Shown: positions 13,434 through 25,407, counted from the first letter of the stretch. The stretch is DNA of 64,000 bases from Loxodes magnus (GCA_946699065.1 CAMPDV010000150.1:310001-374000); one strand, 5' to 3'. A program made the numbers and translations. Notes: generated by a model not told the origin, from the letters alone.

Positions 13434-14741
13434 ATGGGAAACAAATAAGAAAACCAGAAAATAATTATCCTAAAGAGGTAAATTAATTTTTCTACTTTCT
13501 CTAATTAATAAAAACATCCAAATGCTTATGAAAGAGATTCAATGGCTTAATAAATTAGAGTTAATCCAAGAACTAATAATCCCTTTTCCTAGAATCTTAG
13601 AATTTAGCATCTATAACATACTTAATGCTAGGACTTTTAGACCAAATAATCTATGCTGTAAATGTCAGGATCTCAAAGTGCGAGAAATTAAATTTAAGTG
13701 AATAATAATTTTCCTAAGATAAGCAATGAGTATTTATAAAATGATCAGCAAATTAAAATGCATGAACCTCAACTTCCAACAGCGTATGAGATTCAAAAAG
13801 TATAAGAAGCTTGCTTGCTAGTATAATAAATATTAACTGATATTTCCTGCGTAGAAATAAATAAAAATATATATCCTTCTATTTTAGCTAAAGGGGTTAA
13901 TTATAATTTAGATAAGCATATAAGGAACATTCTACAAGGAAATGGAAGCGAAAATCTTTTGGAAGATTTGAAATTTTCCTTTGCATCTAGCACCTTCACA
14001 GGAAAAAGTTCATTGACTGGCAATTCTTAGTCTTAATCTTCTTTGCACGGATCTTCATCAATTTTGAGTCCAAAAAATATCCCTGGCTTAGCAATTGATA
14101 TGCCTATTGACCAACTTTTGCTTGTTTAAGGAGATATGGATCAATTTAAAAAAGAATAAGAAAAAATATAAAAAGATAAAAAAATGATAGCAGAATGAGA
14201 AAAAAGACTATAACAGAAACAATAGGATATTATTTCAATGAAAGGAAATTAAAACTTAAGAACTAATTCCTAAACTGAATAAAAATAGAAAAAACTAATA
14301 AGTAAAACATAAAACCTTAATGAAAAAGATAATAAACCGAAGATTAAAGCTTAGAAATCATAAAAAATGAAGTAATACTAAAATTTCAAGTTTTAAAACA
14401 AAATTGCTAGTCTTTAAAAATAGAAGCAAGAATAATAAATTACTTAAATCAAGGAATAATTAATTAAAAATCCAATTTATGAAATCCATGTAAACTAACA
14501 AAATAATTTTTAATCAAATACAAGCTCTGACTTCTAATAAATTCTTAAATAGCCGAGTTATCAAAGCCAAAAAAGCTAATAAAGCTAGCGAAGCCAAAAT
14601 AGTAAAAAGTTTCCTACAGAAAGCAGTATTGAGTAAACAGCTTCAGTATAAAACTAAATAAGTATTACAGAGCTGGAAAAATTGATGGATTCTTAGTAAT
14701 CTGAGGGAATTTAGTCAAGTAATAAGAGTTAAAATGACTGA
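13434..14741 (+). CDS. Gene B, Gln/Ser-rich coiled-coil protein (copy 1)
   Basis: Not recognised as a known family. The frame is 436 codons from ATG (MGNKQENQK) to UGA at 14739-14741, with UAA/UAG as Gln and one internal UGA read as Trp in AEWEKRL. Order of features: a basic, Gln/Asn-rich N-terminus; a more conserved-looking helical stretch (LPTAYEIQKVQEACLLVQQ) at about 115-135; a Ser-rich patch; a charged coiled coil (DQFKKEQEKIQKDKK) at about 235-270; and a Gln/Ser/Lys-rich C-terminus. The direct copy at 53511-54818 has exactly the same length. Differences between the two cluster around and after the UGA, which supports that stop. No membrane segment or signal peptide is visible. Confidence 0.7.
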
Positions 14742-15019
14742 TATAGTTATCTTTATAGTAATTTTGATTTTAAGCTTTATATTTTACCTTCTTTAGTTTA
14801 AAATTTAATAAGGTTTTAGATATAACAAAGCATTAAAAGAGACTTTTCTCAAATGATTTATTAATAAATGATTTAATTAGCATTAATACTATTAATTATA
14901 ATGCTACTAGTAGATTGAAAACTATTTTAGGGTTACTAAATTCAGTTGATTTTAACATTTTAGTTTCTAAAATTGTTTATTAATTTATATTAAATATCTC
15001 TTTAATTTTTAAAAGCCAA

Positions 15020-15930
15020 TAAATTAAATTATGCAAATACAAAATTAAATGTTTGGTGTTCTTGGAGGTATTTCAACCTCTATCCTGCAAACCACTAAAT
15101 TACTCTAGAGGCTAAATATAAAAGTTTAAATGCTTCTAAAACTCTTCTCTTTGCTATGAATAATGTCCTTAAGGAATCCTTTCGATTAGATAATGATTGG
15201 TATTTTTTATCTTGTATATTTTCCAAATTTATTATAATATAATCTTTCGTTTTCTGTTTTTAGTTTTAGTTGATGTTGCATCTTCTTTCTATTATCTAAC
15301 TTCTTCTAGTAGTTTCAGTGTTCTTATTTACAGTTTTGAAATTTCTGGCATCTTTTTCATAGATGCGTTCAAAAGTTACAATAATAGCATCTTTTTGTTT
15401 CTCGTTTAGGTCTAAATCTTAAGTTATTTTCTCCTTCAATTATATTTGGTTATTTCCTTATTCTTGTGGGTCCATTTAACGCTGTAGTTTTCGCTGGTTT
15501 TCTTTTATTTTTTCTATTTTGTTGACCAGTTCTTTTTTTTCTATTATTAGTGTTATGATTAACTTTTCTAGTATTGTGAAATGTTTCAAAATGCGTTAAG
15601 GTCTCTTTCTTAGGTCATGAGTCTTGTTTGATTTCCTCTGCAAGTTCAAGTTTTTCCATCAATCTTAATATCTTTATTCGGCTTTTTGAGCTCTTTCTGG
15701 AAATTCAGAAACACTTTAGTAGCTAATCATAGCTATTTTACTACTCTTTGGTGAGATTTAAGACTTCTGAAAGCATAATAATTTTATTCTAACTCATTGG
15801 TTATTCTTCAGAAGTGGGAGATTAGATTTGATGGGTAACATCTTTTCTTTTTATTAGCCTTTTAATGGTCCAAAACTCTCAGGAACGTTATAAAAAACTA
15901 AATTTTGGAGTCGAAAAAAATAATTAATTC
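15020..15930 (-). mobile_element. Decayed short retroelement, family 2
   Basis: Its left end has the minus-strand 3' signature shared with the insert at 40313-41210: AT-rich tail, TTAAATGTTT, then a hairpin GAGGT-ATTTCA-ACCTC (15065-15080). On the minus strand, about 15120-15700 gives a Lys/Glu/Gln-rich coiled-coil frame containing KKELVNKIEKIKENQRKLQ. The upstream part reads better in a second frame, so the coding part is probably frameshifted. No target-site duplication was found and the edges are approximate. A cellular coiled-coil gene fragment is the alternative. Confidence 0.45.
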
Positions 15931-17440
15931 AATATTCATTATAGTTTCATAAATTTAAAGTATTTATGAATTTAAAAGAAAATTCATATCCGAATCTAGA
16001 TATAAAAAATATCATAAAAATATTATGAACTTAAATCTCATACGATTTAAAAAATACTTAAACAATTCACTTTAAAAGAGTAAAAAAATTAAAAAAATGA
16101 TATTTAAAAGAAGAATTAGAAATAAACTAAAAAACATAAATGAAATTTCGAAAAAATAAAAAGAGTATATCATAAAATTGAAAATTCTTACAAAAAATAT
16201 CAATAGTTTAAGCTTTGCGTTAAAAAATTGAATTTTTAAGTTGAAAATTTAAAAAAATATAATAAAAAAAACTAAAAAATTAATTATAAAAATTTAATAG
16301 AAAGATAAAGAAGAATTTTTTCATATAATATCTTAAAAAGAAAATCTAAAAAGAAAAATTATTTTTATCAACAATGAAGACAAAAAAATTCATGCATAAT
16401 AAATAAATCATAAAGTAATTGTCTATCCAGAAGATATTAGGAAACTGTACCTCCAGGAAAAGAATTTGGATATAGAAATGGAAATGAAAAGGAAAGGAAA
16501 GCAAGCGAAAATGATTGCTTTTTAAACGAGTGTTTTTTTTAATTATTTTTTTTAATTTATTCATTTTTTTGCTTTTATCTTTTAAAATTTGGTTTTTTAT
16601 GTAAAATGTATTTATTATCAAACTTTTTTAGTTATTTAATTTCAAGATACTTCCTAATCGTTTAAATACTAGGAATAATAAAAAATTATAAATTTTAAGT
16701 TTTCAAGATAGTTTTGCAAATATTTATATAGTTTAATCAAGTAATTTTTTCGATTTTCTTTTATCTTTTTTTTGTGATATTTTTTTATTTAAGATTTATA
16801 TTATTTTTAACTTTTCAAAGTTTTAATATATTATTTGAATTTTATTATTTTATAACAGTAGGTTTTTGATTTATGTTTTAATTATTTTTTTAATTTTGAA
16901 TGCGTTTTTTTTGATTACTTTAATGATAGACGTTTTTAATCAGTCTTTAATTATAGATTTTTCATTTATTTTTTCATTTTAATTAATTTTCTTTTCTATG
17001 TTTCTTCATTTAACTTAATTAAAAAAATCTAAAACTTTGATCCATCTATCTTAAAATTTTTTGTTTAGATATAATAGATCATAGATATCTAAACATCATT
17101 AAGTGCTTTTTTAAATAATTTTTTATTTTAAATATGTTCAAAATTATTCGACTTATTATTAATTTTTATTTTATTTTGCTTATTTGAAATAATATACAAG
17201 TTTTTATATTAATTTTATATTTGATTCTTGATTAATTTTATATCTGCTTCGATTCATATGTCTTTTTTAAATAATCCATACACTTTCTGATTATTTTAAA
17301 GAAAAATTTAGATCAATAAATCAATAAATTTTTGTATATAGTTGGAATTGAATTAAAATAGAAAATCGCGTGAATTTTATTATATTTTTATATCCAAAAA
17401 ATCAATTTTTAAATCTCTATAAATCCCAATATTCTCATAG
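15931..17440. other. AT-rich stretch without a supported gene
   Basis: Runs of T and A dominate on the plus strand. No motif-bearing frame or RNA gene was recognised. A short minus-strand open frame at 16346-16621 has no recognisable features and I do not regard it as a gene. Confidence 0.45.
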
Positions 17441-17630
17441 CATTTTCTCTTCTAATTCTGGGCCAGGTTGCAGTTCCAATTCTCCAAAGTACAGGATGCC
17501 AACAGGCGATTATAGGTAGATTTCCAACCCATGATGAGGAGATTAGTCTGGTCCAACATTTAGAAAGCTTGCTCAGTCAGCTCATCTTTGGGAAATTCTT
17601 CTTGTAATCTTTAGAGACAAGGTCCACCTT
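17441..17630 (-). other. GC-richer island, possible gene or retroposon fragment
   Basis: About 190 bp is distinctly richer in G+C than its surroundings. The minus strand reads as ordinary-looking protein in one frame, including LQEEFPKDELTEQAFQML and a following MGWKSTYNRLL, with mixed codon use and both TGG and TAA/TAG. I recognise no family. It is followed on the plus strand by a TTTAAATTAAATT tail-like sequence, which could be a retroposon end or chance. Strand is chosen only from how protein-like the translation looks. Confidence 0.3.
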
Positions 17631-18365
17631 ATTTAAATTAAATTATTAATAAAAATAGATGCTTATAATATCAGGAAGTTAGAAAATTAAAAAAATATAA
17701 ACTGGAATATTAATAAACTAATTAAATTTTAAAAAGTAACTTATTCTCTACTTATAGATAAAAGAATCATTATTTTTTCAAACTTAAAGGCTTTCTTAGC
17801 ATAAGCAAAACTTTTCTACTCACTGTTTAATTTATTAAATAAGAAACAATAAAACAATAACATTATAAAAGAAATAAATAATATAAAGAAGAATCTAGTT
17901 TGTTTTGTATACTTAATGAATTCTAACTTAGTTTATAAACAAATAACTTTTTCAATCGGAATTTATTTTTTTAATTTATATAATGTCTTAGTTTTATGAA
18001 AAATTGTAATTTTCTGAAAATAATAATCTCTAAAACTTCAAAAATTATAACTAAATAAGTAAATTTTTTTATTTATTTCTGAAGTGAAATTAATTTTTTT
18101 TCAGTAAAAACCTCTTACATTATTTTAGAGAGTTATCCAATAGAATTAAAAAAGATTAAGTTTTCTAAAACTTGCTGCCAGTTTTAAGAGATTTATATCT
18201 ATTTTATATAGCAAACTTAAATATAGAAATAAATAAATAATTTGAAATGAAAGTTTTAAAACTTTTATATCTCGATATTACTATTTCGATAATAAAAATA
18301 AGTAATTTATCTTTTTAAGGAGATCCTGATTTTTTTATCTTTTTAATAAAAGTATTATATAATTA

Positions 18366-18520
18366 AGTAATACCGAATAGTACCTAGTTATCTAGTTATA
18401 ACGAGAAGTAGTACCTTATAGTACCTAGTTATAACGAGAATGAATATCTAGTTGTACCGAATAGTACCTAGTCGTACCTAGCCATACCTTTAGTTACTTA
18501 TATTTATATTATCTATCTAG
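18366..18520. repeat. rDNA spacer repeats, left copy
   Basis: Degenerate tandem copies of GTACCTAGTTATAACGAG and shorter AGTACCTA/GTACCGA words. The same family lies at 23985-24150, behind the 26S. Repeats of this kind on both sides of the genes are typical of an intergenic spacer in a tandem rDNA array. Confidence 0.8.
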
Positions 18521-18521
18521 G

Positions 18522-18556
18522 TTTTTACATCGAGATCCTCATTACTATATCTGCTG
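18522..18556 (+). promoter_or_regulatory. Duplicated spacer block upstream of 18S
   Basis: A TACATCGAGAT...CTCATTACTAT...CTGCTGG block follows the spacer repeats and recurs almost exactly at about 24177-24212 after the downstream repeats. It sits 0.5 kb before the 18S, where an RNA polymerase I promoter could lie. That role is inferred from position and duplication only. Confidence 0.35.
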
Positions 18557-19065
18557 GGGTTTTACTTATTTTAACTTATTTTGAGTATTAAAGTACTAAA
18601 TTTCAAATTTTTTCAAATTTGAAATAAAAGATGATAAAGACCTAACCTGAAAAGGTATTGATGCTTGACTATCTAGAAATGATGAAGAAGGAGAACATTT
18701 TAAGTGCTAATAAGTAGTAAGAGGATAGAGATAAAAGAATGAAAAGAGAAGTAAAAAGTATGAATAAGAAGATTTCTTGGACTCTATAAAGAAGTGAAAA
18801 TTTCAAATTTTTTGGAAATTCGAAAAAAGATAAAATAAAAGTAAAAGTTTGGATAGATGAAGAATGGAACGAAGGAGATGATATTTAAGTATGAAACACT
18901 TTAAGTGTTACCATTTGAGACAAGAAGATATAATATAAGTAGACAAAAAATAGAAAAGAGACTTGAAAGAAAAAATGATGGGTTTGATAAATGAGTATGC
19001 GTGACAAAGGCGTGAATCTAAAATAGTTGTAAGGGTAAAATGCGAAATAGAAAAGTATGGATATA
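18557..19065 (+). other. External transcribed spacer region
   Basis: The leader before the 18S contains no gene. Two related blocks beginning TTTCAAATTTTTT occur near 18600 and 18805. The first forms an inverted repeat with the following CAAATTTGAAA. Confidence 0.45.
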
Positions 19066-19878
19066 AATTTTGTTGATCCTACCAGTAGTCATATGCTTGT
19101 CTCAAAGAATAAGCCATGCATTTGTAAGTGTAAGCGTTTACTCGTGGGATTGCGAATGGCTCATTAAAACAGCGATAGTTTATTTGATGATGTGTTAGAT
19201 GGATAGTCGTAGTAATTCTAGAGCTAATACAAGCAAGATGTTTATTAGATATCGTTCGTTCGGGAATTATAATACACGAGGACCATGCTGTTAAGCATGA
19301 CAGGTCATTCAAGTTTCTGCCCTATCAGCTTTCGATGTTAGTGTATTGGACTACCATGGCAGTGATGGGTAATGGAGAATTAGGAGTTCGATTCCGGAGA
19401 GGGAACCTGAGAGACGGCTACCACATCTAAGGAAGGCAGCAGGTGCGCAAATTACCCAATCCTGAGGGAGTGACAAGAAATAAAGACACCGGGCTTCGTC
19501 TCGGTGATTAGAATGAGAACAACGTAAAAGCGATAGCAGTCGCGGTAGTCCCAGCTCTAGTAGCGTATATTAAATTTGTTGCAGTTAAAAAGCTTGTAGT
19601 TGGATGTCTCTCTTTTATGATGTAAAAGTCATATGAGGGACCTGCCTGGCAGCATCATACGTACTTAAGTGGACGATGATGAAATACGGACCCTTTACCT
19701 TGAGGAAACTAGAATGTTTAAGGCAGGCTCCTACCAGAATACCACAGCTGGCAATAATGCTCGTGGTTAGTCTTGGCGAGACTATCTACTATCTTTAATA
19801 GGGACAGTTGTGGACTTTGTTATTCCGTATTCAGAGGTGAAATTCTTGGATTTACTGAAGACCAACTACTGCGATAGT

Positions 19879-19914
<36 letters not shown>

Positions 19915-20131
19915 TTTAAGGGATCCAAGACGATCAGATACCGTCCTAGTCTTAACCATAAACTATACCAACTAGAGATCGAGGAGACCGTATAAATCTT
20001 CTCGGCACCTTCCGAGAAATCAAAGTCTTTGGGTTCTGAGGGGAGTATGCTCGCAAGACTGAAACTTAAAGGAATTGACGGAAGGGTACCACAAGGAGTT
20101 GAGCCTGCGGCTTAATTTGACTCAACACGGA

Positions 20132-20169
<38 letters not shown>

Positions 20170-20692
20170 TTGAAAGCTCCTTCTTGATTCTATGGGTGGT
20201 GGTGCATGGCCTGTCTTAGTTGTGGAGTGATCTATCTGGTTAATTCCAATAACAAACGAGACCTCAACTTGCTAAGCAGACTCTTTCTATCCGAGGAAGT
20301 TATCTTCTTAGAGGGACTTCCAGCTTTTAGTTGGAGGAAGTGTGAGTCAATAACAGGTTTATGATGTCCTTAGATGTCCTGGGCCGCAAGCACGCTACAC
20401 TGACGCAGCCAATGAGTTCCTAAGTATAGCTACTCCTGCAACCTCATAAGCGTCGTTGTTGGGATTGACCCTTGCAATTCTTGGTCATCAACTAGGAATT
20501 CCTAGTAAGCGTAAGTCATCAGCTTGCTCTGATTAAGTCCCTGTCCTTTGTACACACCACCCGTCGCTCCTACCGATTTCGAGTGATTAGGTGAACCTCT
20601 CGGACTAATGAGAAGTTAAGTGAACCTTATCACTTAGAGGAAGGAGAAGTCGTAACAAGATATCCGTAGGTGAACCTGCGGATGGAACATTA
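19066..20692 (+). rRNA. 18S small-subunit rRNA, degenerate copy
   Basis: Nearly the whole length is recognisable, from GTTGATCCTACCAG at the 5' end to GAAGTCGTAACAAG and GTAGGTGAACCTGCGG at the 3' end. The stretch CTACCGATTTCGAGTGAT near the 3' end is ciliate-like. It is probably not functional. The 530-loop region, universally GUGCCAGCMGCCGCGG, is reduced to GATAGCAGTCGCGG near 19540-19555. The usual GGGCAAGUCUGGUGCC part is missing and many otherwise invariant G/C positions have become A/T. The 3' end GGATGGAACATTA replaces the usual GGAAGGATCATTA. Ends are placed by analogy with other eukaryotes. Confidence 0.85.
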
Positions 20693-20778
20693 ACATTAAT
20701 ATCAAACATTACAAAACTCAAATCTATTTACAGCTTTATACTGCTTTTCATTTTATCAAATATATAAACCTAAACAAA
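20693..20778 (+). other. Internal transcribed spacer 1
   Basis: Short AT-rich spacer between the 18S 3' end and the 5.8S. A length under 100 bp is in the range of ciliate ITS1. Confidence 0.6.
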
Positions 20779-20935
20779 GCATAAGCCCCAGCGATGGATG
20801 TCTAGGCTCTGGCGTCGATGAAGCACTCAGCGAAGCGCGAAATTCAATGCGAATTGCAGGACTCCGCGAGTCTTTAAGTTTCCCAACGCAACAGGCACCT
20901 AGGGGAAACTCAAGGTATATTCCTTTCAGTATCTC
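20779..20935 (+). rRNA. 5.8S rRNA, probably degenerate
   Basis: Recognised from GATGGATGTCTAGGCTC, CGTCGATGAAG and AATGCGAATTGCAG in the usual order and spacing. The normally conserved GAACGCA is CCAACGCA here, consistent with the decay seen in the 18S and 26S. Ends are approximate. Confidence 0.8.
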
Positions 20936-20997
20936 AAAAAATACAAATGTAAGTAAATAAGAATTCTCTTACCAAGTGAAAAAACTGAGTATATGTA
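20936..20997 (+). other. Internal transcribed spacer 2
   Basis: Short AT-rich interval between the 5.8S and the start of the 26S. Confidence 0.55.
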
Positions 20998-23930
20998 TTT
21001 ATGATCTGAGGGGAGCAAGATAACCCGCTGAACTTAAGCATATCAGTAAGTGGAGGAAAAGAAACTAACAAGGATGGCCTTAGTAACAGCAAGTGAAGCG
21101 ACCAAAACCCACTTGTAAATCTTCAGAATTGTAAGCTAGGGAGGAATGGTGTAGGTTTGATTGCACCTAAGTGGTCAGGAATGACACGTCATGGAGGGTG
21201 ATAATCCCGTGAGGTTTAATTAGATTGAAAATCAAACTATATAAGAGCCAGACAGCTTGGGATTGCTGTCCAAAGTGCGAGGTAAACTCCTCGTAAAGTT
21301 AGATACGTCTAGAACCTGATAGTGCACAAGTACTGTGAGGGAAAGGTGAAAAGCACTTTGGAAAGAGAGTTAAAAGACCTGAAATAGTTGGAAAGGAAGC
21401 TGCGCGTCTACAATAAATCTGAGCAAAGATTTGAAAAGAAGTATTGCAAGGATATAATGGACGGAACGTCCTGTCTTGAAACACGGACCAAGGAGTCTAG
21501 CTATATCGCGAGTCTGTGCATGTAAATGTGTAGGCGAAATGAAAATGATCTCTACCATCCTTAGAGGCCCGAAAGCGGAGTAAGAGAAATGGCTGGGATC
21601 CGAAAGGTAGTGAGCTATGCTAGGGCAGGACGAAGCCAGGGGAAACTCTGGTGGAGGTTCGTGTAGGTGCTGACGTGCAAATCGCTCTGTGGACCTGAGT
21701 ATAGGGGCTAAAGACTCATCGAACTATCTAGTAGCTGGTTCCCTCCGAAGTTTCTCAAAGGATAGCTGGGACTTTTAGTGGCATCTGGTAAAGCCAATGA
21801 ATAGAGGTTCGGGAGGAGTTACTCCTTTCTCCTATTATCAAACTTTAAATGGGTGCAGTAACGTTTCATAAATGAACGTGACATGACATAAATGTCCCTA
21901 GTTGTCCAATCCTTGTAAGCAGGACTGGCTATGAGGGCCCAACCTAAAGCGGAGTAAAGGCGACAAAACCCGTCTGCAAGTAAAGGCATTAGTCAATTTA
22001 GATAGTAGGACGGTGGCCTTGGAAGTCGGAACTCGCTAAGGAGCGTGTAACAACTCACCTAACGAATGGACTAGCCCTAAAAATTGAAGTCGAGAAAGGT
22101 GGATGTCCATACTCTGCCTTCTGGTGTAGGAGGGCATAGTATCTGTATGGAAGTAATTCTGTGAAGAGTTATGGAGCAGGTATTAGTGCAGATCTTGGTA
22201 GTAGCAATTATTCCAATATCATCTTGGAAGACTGAAGTGGAGAAGGTTTTCATGAGAACCGCATTAAATCATGAGTCACCCGATCCTAACCTTACGAGGG
22301 AAAGGGAATATGGTTAATTCTCCATAGGTACTTCTACATAGTGGTGACACAATATGCTGTAATATGTCGGTGTTAGTCCTGGGGAGAGTTGTCTTTTCTG
22401 TCTTACATACATGCGCGCCTGGATCCATTACCGTGAGTGAGGCGTGATATATGGAAGAGCAGCATATTATATGTGTTGTCTGGAGCACCAACTACGATCC
22501 ATGAAACTTTCGGCATGTAATATGTAGAAGTATTCGTACCTATACCGCAGCAGGTCTTCAAGGTTAGAAGCCTCTAGTCAATAGGACAATGTAGGTAAGG
22601 GAAGTCGACAAATTAGATCTGTAACTTCCGGAGAAAAATTGACTCTGTGGGCCAGGCAGAAGTCTCCACTAGAGGGATTATATAACTTAATTTTCATGGA
22701 AGTGAGAGTTTTGTCGCCATGACCGAAGGTGGTAGGCCTTGCGGCGAATGGCCACCTCAGAACTGGAGCAGCAGGAGGAATACAACTGCTTAGTTAAAAC
22801 AAAGCATTGTGAAGGTGATATGTTAACACAATGTGATTTCTACCCAGTGCTCTAAATGTCAAGATGATGAGATTCAACGAAGTGCGGGTAAATGGCGTGA
22901 GTAACTATGACTCTCCTTAGATAACCAAATGCCTCGTCATCTAATTAGTGACGTGCATGAATGGATTAACGAGATTCCTACTATCTCTTTCTACTACCTA
23001 GTGAAGCCACAGCCAAGGGAATGGACTTGGCATGATCAGAGGGGAAAGAAGACCCTGTTGAGTTTGACTCTAGTCTGGCGCATAGAGCGGCGTAGAATAA
23101 GAGGGAGGCCGCGATCTTGAAATACAACTACTTTTAATGTCGCTTTACTTATCCTGTCATGTAGTAACTTTCTAGCAATGTAACTGGGTATGAGAAACCG
23201 CCAGGTGGGGAGTTTGAATGGAGCGGCACATCTTTTAAAAGATAACACAGGTGTCCTACGGCCAGCTTAGAGTGGATAGAAACCGCTCACAGACCAAAAG
23301 GGGAAAAGATGACTTCATTCAACCTCTCAGTGTTAGGATGAACTGGCAAACCATGACCTATCGATTTTTTGCCTTTATGAGTTTTAAGCCAGAGGTGTCA
23401 GAAAAATTACCAAAGGGTTAACTGACTTGTGGCAGCCAAGCGTTCATAGCGACGTTGCTTTTTGATTCTTCGATATCGGCTCTTCCTATCATTGTGAAGC
23501 AGAATTCATCAAGTGTCGGATTGTTCACCTGTCAAAAGGACGTGAGCTTGGCTTAGACTGTCGTGAGACAGGTTAGTTTTATCCTAATGATCACTGCGTC
23601 ACCACAGTCGTCCAACTCAGTACGAACCGTTGGTCCAGATCTCTGGTATCGCCATTGGTTGAGCAGCCCGTGTGGCTACGCTACCATCTGCATAGATTAT
23701 GACTGAACGCCTCTAAGTCAGAATCTAATCAGGGAGCGACACCTTCTATCTACTTATGAAAACAATATTTTTTTATATCCCCAAGCCCTCCCCATGTCTG
23801 TTAGCAGAATAAGGACGGTTTATCACATATAAGTAGATAGGATAGATCCTTTCTAGACCACTAATTATTGACCTGGAGTTGTACGCTTAAAGTAAGCTTG
23901 CCTTACGATCTGCTAAGACTCTTCCACGGT
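20998..23930 (+). rRNA. 26S large-subunit rRNA, degenerate copy
   Basis: The start is set at ATCTGAGGGGAGCAAG before ACCCGCTGAACTTAAGC. Many core blocks are recognisable, including TTGAAACACGGACCAAGG and AGCCAAGCGTTCATAGCG. Several sites that ribosomes need are altered. The sarcin-ricin sequence, universally AGUACGAGAGGAACC, reads AGTACGAACC at 23619-23628, losing the GAGA tetraloop. The peptidyl-transferase strand ACAGGGAUAACUGGCUUGUGG reads AAAGGGTTAACTGACTTG near 23411-23430. CUCUUAAGGUAGC reads CTCCTTAGATAAC near 22912-22925. These indicate a pseudogene. The 3' end is approximate. Confidence 0.85.
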
Positions 23931-23984
23931 TACTCGATCTATCTCTTCTTTATCTCTCTGCTGGAACATTACTCACTTAAATAC

Positions 23985-24150
23985 CTAGTAGTACCGAGTG
24001 ATAGTACCGAAAGTACCTAATGTACCTAGTTATAACGAGTAGTAGTACCGAGTAGTACCTAATCGTACGCAGTAGTACCTAGTTATTCGAGAAGTAGTAC
24101 TTAATAATATCCCTTAGTACCGAGTAATACCTAATCGTTCCTTTATTTAC
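23985..24150. repeat. rDNA spacer repeats, right copy
   Basis: The same GTACCTAGTTATAACGAG-type words as at 18366-18520. The duplicated TACATCGAGAT...CTGCTGG block follows at about 24177-24212. Together they mark the start of a second spacer copy, with no second rRNA gene after it. Confidence 0.8.
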
Positions 24151-25080
24151 TTATATTTGTATCATCTTCTAGGGTATTACATCGAGATTCTCATTACTAT
24201 CTCTGCTGGCTCTTAGTAAACTGTTAGCAGATTGAAATTTATAATTTTAGGTGTTTCTTCTTTATATTCTTTCATTTTTTAACTATCTCACCAGTTTGCT
24301 TATTTACTTTATCTAAATTTATAAAATTACTCGTTATTCTCGCTTGATTAGTAAATTTCAGGAGTTTCTCATATTTTTATTTTATCCTCGTCAATGCTGT
24401 CTTATTCCTTTATACCGGTCATTTACTCAAACTTATTAAAGTTTTCGTCTATCTTTTTTATATTCACAGTATAATTAGAATTCTTTATGAAGTCATAGTC
24501 CATAAAATTTTCTTTCTATTTTAATTCTTTTTGACTAGAATTTTTTACATTCTTTCTTACTCTAAAGCTCTTTTCAAAAGCTATTTATTATAGAAATTTT
24601 ATAAATAAATAGCTAGATATTTAAGGACTACATCTCCAAAGTTTCCATCTTTTTAGCTTAGGATATATTTTGTTTCACTTCATTTGCATTTTCTTAAAGA
24701 CAGGATTTTGATTTTGATTTGTTTAAATTCTTTTTAGCTTACCTTTTTACTTTCTTTCATGTTCTTCCTTCTATCATTTTTTATCTTTTTTCATTTATGT
24801 TCTTCAGAAAAATCTAAATCTAATTTCTCCTTCTAATCCAAACTAGATTCTGCTTCTATCTATTCTTCTTACTTAAAAAATACAGCCTTTCTGGAAGGAG
24901 CAACACAGAAATCTCTATAATATATCTTATATCCATAATCAGTTAGATTTAAAGGTCTGAGAGTTTTGAAAATATCAGAATCGGCTAAAATAACTTTTTT
25001 GTTTTTTGGATTTTATGAAGTTTCTTTTTCTTGCACAGTATGTTCTTTTTGCATAATCTAATTTACGCCTATAATCATCT

Positions 25081-25096
25081 GAATTAATATCAGTTT
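25081..25096. repeat. Target-site duplication, left copy
   Basis: AATTAATATCAGTTTC, repeated exactly at 25408-25423 on the other side of the SINE-like insert. Confidence 0.85.
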
Positions 25097-25407
25097 CATT
25101 ATAATTGAAAAGAAGTGGGAGCTGAGAATGACCTTCGTAATTAAACTTTCTGGTTTTATGGCTAGGAACAAGTTCTTTTCCTGTCGATGAGAAATTCCTT
25201 GGTCAGAGTCATTTTCTGAAGGGAACTCTGTTTTTGAGATTATCCGCTCTTGGCAGGGGCTTGAAGCCTGGCTGCTCATAGCGATGGAGCTCTCTAGCAG
25301 CTGTGCCTGGAGCACAACAGGATATCCCCGTTATTCCATAAAAAGAGAGCGTCGGGTCGTGCAATCGGAAAGGAGTTTCCGGTCCAAAAACTTTTTTATT
25401 TAAAATT
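25097..25407. mobile_element. SINE-like element, 311 bp, in the channel pseudogene
   Basis: This GC-richer block is bracketed by a perfect 16-bp direct repeat. Removing the block and one repeat rejoins the channel's C-terminal reading frame (KKETDINSDDYRRK). Size, target-site duplication and lack of a coding motif fit a short retroposon. On the minus strand GCTTCAAGCCC (about 25258-25268) matches most of a polymerase III B box, which would fit a tRNA-derived SINE. The A box is not convincing. Orientation is unresolved. Confidence 0.75.

Larger units (their letters stand above)
2090..13753 (+). repeat. Left arm of a large inverted repeat
   Basis: This arm is homologous in inverted orientation to about 40207-52330. 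Outer edge: the text around 2090-2200 (AAGAACTGTAAGAAAG and following) reappears reverse-complemented near 52200-52330. Inner edge: homology stops just after GATCAGCAAAT near 13753, matching the break near 40207. The arm holds the beta-helix pseudogene, the spacer behind it and the first part of gene B. Sampled segments look more similar between arms toward the inner end (about 11.3-13.7 kb) than in the beta-helix region. Edges are accurate to a few tens of bases. Confidence 0.85.

Noticed and set aside
16346-16621. 91-residue minus-strand frame
   Set aside because: Low-complexity Ile/Lys/Phe composition in T-rich DNA; no motif and no second copy.
19079-19312. Minus-strand open frame inside the 18S
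   Set aside because: It lies antisense to rRNA sequence whose structure explains it; no protein motif.
21299-23248. Several open frames on both strands within the 26S (21299-21558, 22276-22491, 22929-23120, 23036-23248)
   Set aside because: All overlap recognisable rRNA blocks, and GC-richer rRNA naturally has longer stop-free runs.
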